64,000 nucleotides of DNA from Sphingomonas jejuensis (GTDB lineage Bacteria; Pseudomonadota; Alphaproteobacteria; Sphingomonadales; Sphingomonadaceae), in assembly GCF_011927695.1 (NCBI RefSeq), contig NZ_JAATJE010000002.1, positions 606,001-670,000 of the forward strand, in the 5' to 3' direction. Positions 58,723 through 64,000 of this stretch are shown one piece after another. The translations under genes were made by a program, and so were the position numbers. The notes beneath the pieces are model-generated. The model did no database searches. It was given only the letters and a program-made list of their open reading frames with translations, and was not told the DNA's origin. Numbering within the stretch: position 1 is the stretch's first letter; the number at the start of each line of letters is the position of its first letter.

Positions 58723-59141
58723 GCGGCTCGTCGCGCGCGCGCCGCTTCCACCATGGTGTCGGCGAGGATCGTATAAGCCGCGCCCCAGGCCGCCTCGGTT
58801 TCCGCATCGAAACGCGGTCCCAGGCCCATGCGCAGCGTCTCGATCAGCGCTGCGCCGACCACGTCATAGTGCCGGTCGGCGACGCCGTAGCCGACGTGGC
58901 GGATTGCCAGTTCGCGCGCGACGGGAACCACCTCGTCAAGCCGGTCAAGCGCATCGACCACAGTGGCGAGCGTCAGGAACAGCTTGCGCCCCTGTTCGGC
59001 CATGTCGTTCTTGAACAATGGGCGGGTGTCTGGCGCGGACTCGAACAGCCGGCGGTAGAACTCGGCCGCGGCATCCGCCGACACGGGGATGACGAGCGCG
59101 AAGCTGTCCTGGACGAGGTCGATCTGGCGAGCGGTGATCAT
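58719..59141 (-). CDS. Single-domain globin
   Basis: A 140-residue haem-binding globin of the Vitreoscilla/flavohaemoglobin type. Features: ARQIDLVQDSFALV at the start, AAEFYRRLFESAPDTRPLFK (helices B-CD), RKLFLTLATVVDALDRLDEV, and the proximal His in ELAIRHVGYGVADRHY. No reductase domain follows. ATG 59141 was preferred to 59153 by family starts. Coupled to the MCP gene by ATGA, which suggests oxygen or NO sensing; that is inference. Confidence 0.88.
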   Translation of the reverse strand: MITARQIDLVQDSFALVIPVSADAAAEFYRRLFESAPDTRPLFKNDMAEQGRKLFLTLATVVDALDRLDEVVPVARELAIRHVGYGVADRHYDVVGAALIETLRMGLGPRFDAETEAAWGAAYTILADTMVEAARARRAA

Positions 59142-59185
59142 GGGCGCCACCATAAGACGGCAATTGCCTCCGAACGGTTAAGGGT

Positions 59186-60295
59186 TCATCGATCATCCTC
59201 CAGCGGCAGGGGCAGCTCCAGTGCCGCCGGTGCCTTGTCGGTGCACCGCCCAAGCCCCGACAGCGTCAGGCCGAGCAGCCGCACCGGCTTTTCGACCGGC
59301 AGCACGCCGGCCAGCAGTGCACGGCCGACGGCGACGAACTCCGCCTCGCCGGAGACCGCGTGGTCGAGCGAGCGGGCGCGGGTGATCTGGCGGAAGTCGC
59401 GATACTTGACCTTCAGCGTCACCGTCCGGCCCTCGACGCCGCCCTTCGCCTCGATGCGGCGCCAGACGGTGGCGCCGATGCGGGCGAGCTCGGCCGCCAG
59501 CGCGTCGGGATCGGACAGGTCCTCCATGAAGGTGTCCTCCGCGCCGATCGACTTGCGTTCGCGGTTGGCGCGGACCTGGCGGTGGCAGATGCCGCGCGCG
59601 AGATCGTGATAGTAGCCCGCGCTCGACCCGAAATTGCGCCCGAGCAGCTCCAGCGACTGGGCGCGCAGGTCGGCGCCGGTGTGGATGCCCAACCGCGCCA
59701 TGCGCTCGGCCGTCTTGGGACCGACGCCGTGGAAGCGTTTGACCGGCAAGGAGGCGACGAAGTCGAGCGCGCGGTCGGGCGTGATGACGCACAGGCCGTC
59801 GGGCTTGTTCTGGTCGGAGGCGAGCTTTGCCAGGAACTTGTTGAACGACACGCCGGCCGAGGCGGTGAGGCCCGTTTCCGCCCTGATGCGCGCGCGGATC
59901 TCCTTCGCGATCGGCGTGGCGAGGCCGATGCCCTTCAGATCCTCCGTCACGTCCAGATAGGCCTCGTCGAGGCTGAGCGGCTCCACATGCGGGGTGTAGT
60001 CGAGGAAGATCGCGCGGATCTGATCGCTGACGGCGCGGTAGGCATCGAAACGCGGCTTCACGAACAGCAGCTCCGGACATAATCGCCGCGCGGTGACGGA
60101 CGGCATGGCGGAGCGCACGCCGAACACCCGCGCCTCGTAGCTGGCCGCAGCCACCACGCCGCGCGTGCCGCCGCCGACGGCGAGCGGACGTCCACGAAGC
60201 GCGGGATCGTCGCGCTGTTCGACCGACGCGAAGAACGCGTCCATGTCGACATGGATGATCTTGCGGACGGCCGTGTCGTTCACGCCCTGTTCCAT
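59186..60295 (-). CDS. dinB: DNA polymerase IV (Y-family)
   Basis: A 369-residue translesion polymerase. The catalytic carboxylates are Asp17/Asp19 in HVDMDAFFASVEQRD and SLDEAYLDVTED. Little-finger and thumb regions follow (PVKRFHGVGPKTAERMARLG is the HhH motif). No strong beta-clamp motif is obvious at the end (LELPLPLEDD). ATG 60295 gives a short N-terminal extension. It starts 46 bases downstream of the DksA/TraR-type gene. Confidence 0.94.
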   Translation of the reverse strand: MEQGVNDTAVRKIIHVDMDAFFASVEQRDDPALRGRPLAVGGGTRGVVAAASYEARVFGVRSAMPSVTARRLCPELLFVKPRFDAYRAVSDQIRAIFLDYTPHVEPLSLDEAYLDVTEDLKGIGLATPIAKEIRARIRAETGLTASAGVSFNKFLAKLASDQNKPDGLCVITPDRALDFVASLPVKRFHGVGPKTAERMARLGIHTGADLRAQSLELLGRNFGSSAGYYHDLARGICHRQVRANRERKSIGAEDTFMEDLSDPDALAAELARIGATVWRRIEAKGGVEGRTVTLKVKYRDFRQITRARSLDHAVSGEAEFVAVGRALLAGVLPVEKPVRLLGLTLSGLGRCTDKAPAALELPLPLEDDR

Positions 60296-60341
60296 AGCAG
60301 CGCCGGCTGCGGCGATCCACCGCTGCTGTACCTGGACGGCG

Positions 60342-60605
60342 TCAGCGCAGCTGGCTGTCCTTGCTGCCGCGGCGGTTGATGCCGGTCGCGCGCCGCGCCG
60401 CATCGCGCGTGCCCTGGCAGGCGACGCAGGTCCGCGCGGAGGGCAGCGCCCGGCGACGCGCCTCGGCGATCGGCTCGCCGCAGTCCTCGCACTCCTCCAG
60501 CCCGGCGGGGCCGGCGAGGCCCAGGCGCGCCGCCTTCACCGCATCGGCGACAGTGTCGTCGATCTGATCCTGCACCGCGCCGTCGCGCGTCCAACCGCCG
60601 GCCAT
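60342..60605 (-). CDS. Short DksA/TraR-family C4 zinc-finger protein
   Basis: An 87-residue protein with CEDCGEPIAEARR and TCVACQGTRD, forming the C4 zinc finger of DksA/TraR relatives. The N-terminal helix (VQDQIDDTVADAVKAARLG) is shorter than DksA and lacks its acidic DxxDxA tip. It may bind the RNA polymerase secondary channel, as TraR does; this is inference. It is followed by dinB on the same strand. Confidence 0.86.
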   Translation of the reverse strand: MAGGWTRDGAVQDQIDDTVADAVKAARLGLAGPAGLEECEDCGEPIAEARRRALPSARTCVACQGTRDAARRATGINRRGSKDSQLR

Positions 60606-60648
60606 GTCCTTGCCTCCTATCCGAAAAGATAGGGACGGGCAGGGTCGA

Positions 60649-61530
60649 TCAGAAGGTGTAGCCGATGCCGATCGCGCCGACCCACTGGTTGGGGCTGCCG
60701 TCCACGGTGACGATCGGCGAATCGGCAAAGTCGCCGAGCAGCCGCGTGTAGCTGACCGCGCCGAACAGCGCGAAGCCGGAGCGGATGTCGCCTTCGAGAG
60801 ACTGCGCGCCCAGGATCGACAGCGAGTAGCTCTTCAACCCGCCATCGAGATCGTAGGGGGCGAGGCCGCTCGCCGTGCTCGCGCCGGGGGTGATGCCGAA
60901 ATATTGCTGTGCCCAGCCGTCGCCAACGAACTGCATGGAGGCCGAGATGCCGACCAAGTTGCGCGTCGACAGGGGCGTCAGATAGTCGATCGACGGCGTG
61001 ATCACATAGCTGTCGTGGCTGCCGGCGACATCGCGCTGATAGGCAACGCGGGCAGACAGCACGTCATAGGCCGAGGTGACGACGCCGGTCTTCGAGATGC
61101 CGGCAAAGCCGCCGACCTCAATCGCGGTGTCGAGCTGCGGGAGCGCGCGGATGGCGGGATCGTCGATCACGCGGCGGTTGGTGCGCGACAGGTTGGCGGC
61201 GACGAGCGGGCCGAGCGCGAAATCGACCGTCTCGCCCTGCGCCTGCGGGATGAGATCGACGTAAAGAGACGCGCCGCGCGTAAAGAAGCTGATGCCCGAC
61301 ACCTGTCCGCGGCCCTGCACGGCCGGGATGAAACGATAATCGTCGGAGCCTTCATAATCGGGCAGAACGGCGACGCCGGCGCCGACCGTGAAGCTGTCGC
61401 GCTGCGTGTCGAACGCGGGATCGGGCGTGGCCGGAACCGGGGCGGCGGGTTCCGCGGGATTGGACTGCGCCGATGCGGGCACGGCGGCCATGATGCCTGC
61501 CAGGGCGAAAACGAGACGCAAGCCGTTCAT
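60649..61530 (-). CDS. MipA/OmpV-family outer-membrane protein
   Basis: A 293-residue beta-barrel protein. The signal peptide ends near VPASAQS. The family motifs FTVGAGVAVLPDYEGSDDYR (20 residues) and RGQVSGISFFTRGASLY, with the final WVGAIGIGYTF, are present. MipA proteins bind murein hydrolases or solutes; here the role is unknown. Divergent neighbours are absent; the DUF2141 gene lies 147 bases upstream on the same strand, with nothing I can name in that gap. Confidence 0.9.
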   Translation of the reverse strand: MNGLRLVFALAGIMAAVPASAQSNPAEPAAPVPATPDPAFDTQRDSFTVGAGVAVLPDYEGSDDYRFIPAVQGRGQVSGISFFTRGASLYVDLIPQAQGETVDFALGPLVAANLSRTNRRVIDDPAIRALPQLDTAIEVGGFAGISKTGVVTSAYDVLSARVAYQRDVAGSHDSYVITPSIDYLTPLSTRNLVGISASMQFVGDGWAQQYFGITPGASTASGLAPYDLDGGLKSYSLSILGAQSLEGDIRSGFALFGAVSYTRLLGDFADSPIVTVDGSPNQWVGAIGIGYTF

Positions 61531-61677
61531 GTGGAGAAACCCCTTAACCGTCGGCGCGGATCTGCGTCATCGGTGCCGCGCGTGAACGGCCGGTCTGCAA
61601 GAAGGTTGCAGGAGCGTGACGATCCTGCCGCGGTGCGTCCCCGCTGCAACGGCGCCGGGGCACAACACGCTCAGCCG

Positions 61678-62178
61678 TCAGAGGAAATAGCGCAGGCGGA
61701 TGTCCTGGGCGGTGGGCGATCCCGACACGGTGAATTCCGCCGACCGGAAGCGCGGCGGGCCGAAGCTGATCCGGGGGTTGCGGGAAAAGCCGACGCCTTC
61801 GCGCGGGATGCCGGCAAAGGTATCCAGCCGGCCGTTGCCGTTTTCGTCGTGGATCACCGCCAGCGCCCAGTTGCCGGCCGGGATGGCGGCAAGCACCAGA
61901 TCGGGCCGGTTGGCGGGGACGTTGCGCGTGATGGCGGCGCGATCGTCGGTGCAGTTGGGATAGTTGGCCGGGTCGCGCGTCAGGCAGATCCGCAGCATGC
62001 CGCGTTCGGAGCGCAGCTGCTGGAACGAGACGTCAACGCCCCCCGTCGGCACCGCCCCCGGCAGCGAGGCCAGCACCAGCGCCGCTGCGCCCAGCCGCCC
62101 GGCGATGCGCCCGCGCGAAATCGCCGATCCCTTCGTCCGTGCCGCAGAGCCGGTCCCAGAAGCGGAAATAAAGTCCAT
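61678..62178 (-). CDS. DUF2141-domain exported protein
   Basis: A 166-residue protein with a hydrophobic signal (GRLGAAALVLASLPGAVPTGG). The domain carries LRICLTRDPANYPNC, VLAAIPAGNWALAVIHDENG and GRLDTFAGIPREGVGFSRNP (20 residues), typical of DUF2141. The N-terminus is uncertain: the only ATG codons (62178, 62199) lie inside the sterol-desaturase gene, which overlaps it by ~146 bases in another frame. A non-ATG start nearer the signal is possible. Confidence 0.82.
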   Translation of the reverse strand: MDFISASGTGSAARTKGSAISRGRIAGRLGAAALVLASLPGAVPTGGVDVSFQQLRSERGMLRICLTRDPANYPNCTDDRAAITRNVPANRPDLVLAAIPAGNWALAVIHDENGNGRLDTFAGIPREGVGFSRNPRISFGPPRFRSAEFTVSGSPTAQDIRLRYFL

Positions 62179-62827
62179 AGTTGCAGCCGTATCTCTCATG
62201 ATGACGCTGGTGATGACTGGCGGTGATCAGCCACCGCCCCAATGGACCCTCGACGATGAACCGGGGAAAAACCTCCCACCCCATGTGGTTGGTTACCCCC
62301 ATAACCGTCATGGTGAGGAGAACAAAGCCGAGCGCGCCGACGTGGATCGGAATCAGGAACACCAGTGTCGGAATGACCACAGCGCCGGACAGCGCCTCCC
62401 ACGGGTGAAAGCTCATCGCCGCCCAGGCCGTCGGCGGCCGGCTGGCATGGTGCACGGCATGGACGACACGAAAGGGCTTTGGCCGGTGCATCCAGCGATG
62501 CGTCCAGTAGAACCAGGCGTCGTGCGCGACCAGGAAGGACAGCACGGACACGGGCAGCATCCACAAGGGCCAGTCCGACACGTCCGTGTAGATCCGCGTC
62601 CAGCCGAGATTCTGCCACAGCCAGGCGACCACGCCGGCGGGAATGCCGTAGATCGCCGCCGACGCCAGCGACCAGGCGATCTCGCGCCGGATCTGCGGGT
62701 TGAGCCCGGCATAAAGGCCGGGGTGGCGCGCGCGCGTGGCGAGCGCGAAGCCACCGGAGGTGAGAAGATAGCGCACGCCCACGATCAGCGTCATGGCAAG
62801 CGCAGACAGGAGGATGGGCACCAGCAT
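62033..62827 (-). CDS. Sterol-desaturase/fatty-acid-hydroxylase-family protein
   Basis: A 264-residue membrane di-iron protein. Histidine boxes: HDAWFYWTHRWMH, HAVHHASRP and HHQRHHERYG, in the usual order with TM helices between them. Substrate may be a lipid (hydroxy fatty acid or carotenoid) or sterol-like compound. The C-terminus after FWDRLCGTDEGIGDFAR is Ala/Gly-rich and lies antiparallel in frame to the DUF2141 start; its true end may be shorter in relatives. Confidence 0.88.
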   Translation of the reverse strand: MLVPILLSALAMTLIVGVRYLLTSGGFALATRARHPGLYAGLNPQIRREIAWSLASAAIYGIPAGVVAWLWQNLGWTRIYTDVSDWPLWMLPVSVLSFLVAHDAWFYWTHRWMHRPKPFRVVHAVHHASRPPTAWAAMSFHPWEALSGAVVIPTLVFLIPIHVGALGFVLLTMTVMGVTNHMGWEVFPRFIVEGPLGRWLITASHHQRHHERYGCNYGLYFRFWDRLCGTDEGIGDFARAHRRAAGRSGAGAGLAAGGGADGGR

Positions 62828-62876
62828 CGTCAGTGCCTTACCCCGTCCGTCGCGCCCGCAACAGCGCGGAGTTGGC

Positions 62877-64000
62877 TCACGCGGCCTTCAGCTGGCCGAC
62901 GAACAGCCGGGCGGCGGCCTGCAGGTTGCGCGCGCTGTCGCTGAGGCCGGTGGCCGCGCTCGCGACGCGGCCGGACAGATGCTCCGTGCCGTGCGCCACG
63001 TCGCGCACCTCCGACATGTCGCCGACCACCTTGGTGGCGCTGGCGGCGGTGGCCTCTGCCGTGCGGGCGATGGCGGCGGCGGCGTCGCGCTGGCGGCCAA
63101 GCTCCGCGCGGATCTCGGCGGCGGCGGCGGCCAGATCGGCGGTGGCGCCGGCGATCTCGTCCAGCATGGTGCGGGCAGACGCGGCGCCGTGCTCCACCGA
63201 TCCGGCAAGCGTGCGGATCTCGTCGGTGGCGTGGGCGGCCTGCCCGGCGAGCGACTTCACCTCGCCCGCCACCACGGCAAAGCCGCGGCCGGCATCGCCC
63301 GCGCGTGCCGCCTCGATCCCGGCGTTCAATGCCAGGAGGTTGGTGCGCTGCGCGATCTGGTGGATCGACCCGGCGAAGTGACCGATGGAGGCGGCGCGTT
63401 CGGCCAGCGAGCGGACGGCCAGGTTGCTGCCGTCGGAGGCCGCGGCCGCGTCGCCGGTCAGCGCCGCCTGACGCTCCACGGCATCGGCGATGGCGGTGAC
63501 GGAGCGGCTGAGCTCCCCGATCTGTTCGGCCAGGCGCAGCGCATCATGGGAGGATTGCTGCGCCAGCAGGGTGGTGGCGCCGGTTTCGGCCGCGGTGCGC
63601 CGCGCCAGCCCGTCGAGCGCGGCGGAGGACTGTTCGAGCTCGGCCGCGGCTGCGCCCACGGTGGCAACCACGTCGGCGACCGAAGCCTGGAAGCCTTCGG
63701 CGAGCAGCAGCATTTCCTGCCGCCGCCGGGCCGCCGCCGCTTCCTCCAGCGCCAGCCGGTGCGCGCGCTCGGCCGCGGCATCGGCCTCGGCCTGCAGCTG
63801 CGCCGCCATGGCGACCTCCGCCGCGCGGCGACCTTCTTCGGCCTGGGCGGTCAGCCGCTCGCTTTCGATGCGCGCCGCCTCGATCCGACGGAGCAGCCCG
63901 CTCATGGAGGTGGTCAGGAGCACGAGCACCCCGCACTGCAGGATGACGGCGCCGGCGTGGAACAGCACCCGGCCGAAGCTGTCGTCGAGATTGGAAAAGA
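62877..64000 (-). CDS. Membrane methyl-accepting chemotaxis protein, 5' truncated
   Basis: About 374 C-terminal residues are visible; the frame stays open to the right edge (…[12 protein letters not shown]). A TM helix ([21 protein letters not shown]) is followed by a HAMP-like/coiled Ala/Glu-rich region and the MCP tip [20 protein letters not shown], then [20 protein letters not shown]. The sensory N-terminus lies outside. It should signal through CheA/CheW. It is unrelated in position to the soluble MCP at 57991. Confidence 0.9.
   Translation of the reverse strand, partial: FSNLDDSFGRVLFHAGAVILQCGVLVLLTTSMSGLLRRIEAARIESERLTAQAEEGRRAAEVAMAAQLQAEADAAAERAHRLALEEAAAARRRQEMLLLAEGFQASVADVVATVGAAAAELEQSSAALDGLARRTAAETGATTLLAQQSSHDALRLAEQIGELSRSVTAIADAVERQAALTGDAAAASDGSNLAVRSLAERAASIGHFAGSIHQIAQRTNLLALNAGIEAARAGDAGRGFAVVAGEVKSLAGQAAHATDEIRTLAGSVEHGAASARTMLDEIAGATADLAAAAAEIRAELGRQRDAAAAIARTAEATAASATKVVGDMSEVRDVAHGTEHLSGRVASAATGLSDSARNLQAAARLFVGQLKAA

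Noticed and set aside
57991-64000. Idea that the two MCP genes and globin form one chemotaxis operon
   Set aside because: The MCP at 62877 is separated by dinB, MipA, DUF2141 and desaturase genes; no che genes are in the window.

Overview
This window is high-GC chromosomal DNA from an alphaproteobacterium, most likely a Sphingomonas-type member of the Sphingomonadaceae. The pointers are dense overlapping gene packing, frequent GTG/TTG starts, a sufR-sufB-sufC-sufD-sufS-sufT-sufA operon, a TonB-dependent receptor, MipA/OmpV and DUF2141 proteins, and gene neighbourhoods such as thrS-(UPF0060)-infC. No rRNA, tRNA, CRISPR array or insertion sequence was seen. Both ends cut genes: the malic enzyme on the left and a chemotaxis transducer on the right.

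Layout. 1-7.4 kb: malic enzyme, lolA, exonuclease III, GTP cyclohydrolase II, a HAD phosphatase, the PLP-homeostasis protein, a ThiE-like protein and a beta-barrel protein. 7.5-14.1 kb: a TetR repressor gene carrying an in-frame amber codon, its apparent operator, and a complete RND efflux operon (adaptor, pump, outer-membrane channel). 14.3-17.0 kb: a coupled type III polyketide synthase / methyltransferase / flavoprotein operon, probably for a phenolic lipid or pyrone/quinone. 17-22 kb: msrB, a class A PBP, a YgjP-type peptidase, a YcgN-type protein, a Sco protein and an ankyrin protein. 22-28.2 kb: the suf Fe-S operon with an Rrf2 regulator, an unexplained 60-codon ORF between sufB and sufC, and a palindromic repeat before sufS. 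28.2-37.4 kb: an AraC regulator, pyrD, gamma-glutamyltransferase, an acyl-CoA synthetase, the two glyoxalases and small hypotheticals. 37.5-44.5 kb: thrS, a UPF0060 gene, infC (apparently starting at ATA), a TonB receptor and a putative metallopeptidase. 44.5-49.9 kb: glnD, lptA, lptC, rnd and terC. 50.1-55 kb: a glycine-rich double cold-shock protein, a glutaminyl cyclase, then an accessory stretch with a frameshifted gene, small unknown genes and two AT-richer orphan genes behind a large dyad. 55-64 kb: thiC with a TPP riboswitch, an SGNH hydrolase, a globin coupled to a soluble MCP domain, dinB, a DksA/TraR zinc finger, MipA, DUF2141, a sterol-desaturase-family protein and a membrane MCP.

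The best candidates for new biology are the amber-interrupted repressor beside an intact operator and efflux pump, the split globin/MCP pair, the small ORF coupled into the suf operon, the dispersed palindromic repeat (two copies), and the AT-richer two-gene island at 53.8-55.0 kb. All function calls rest on motif recognition by eye; no similarity search was run.
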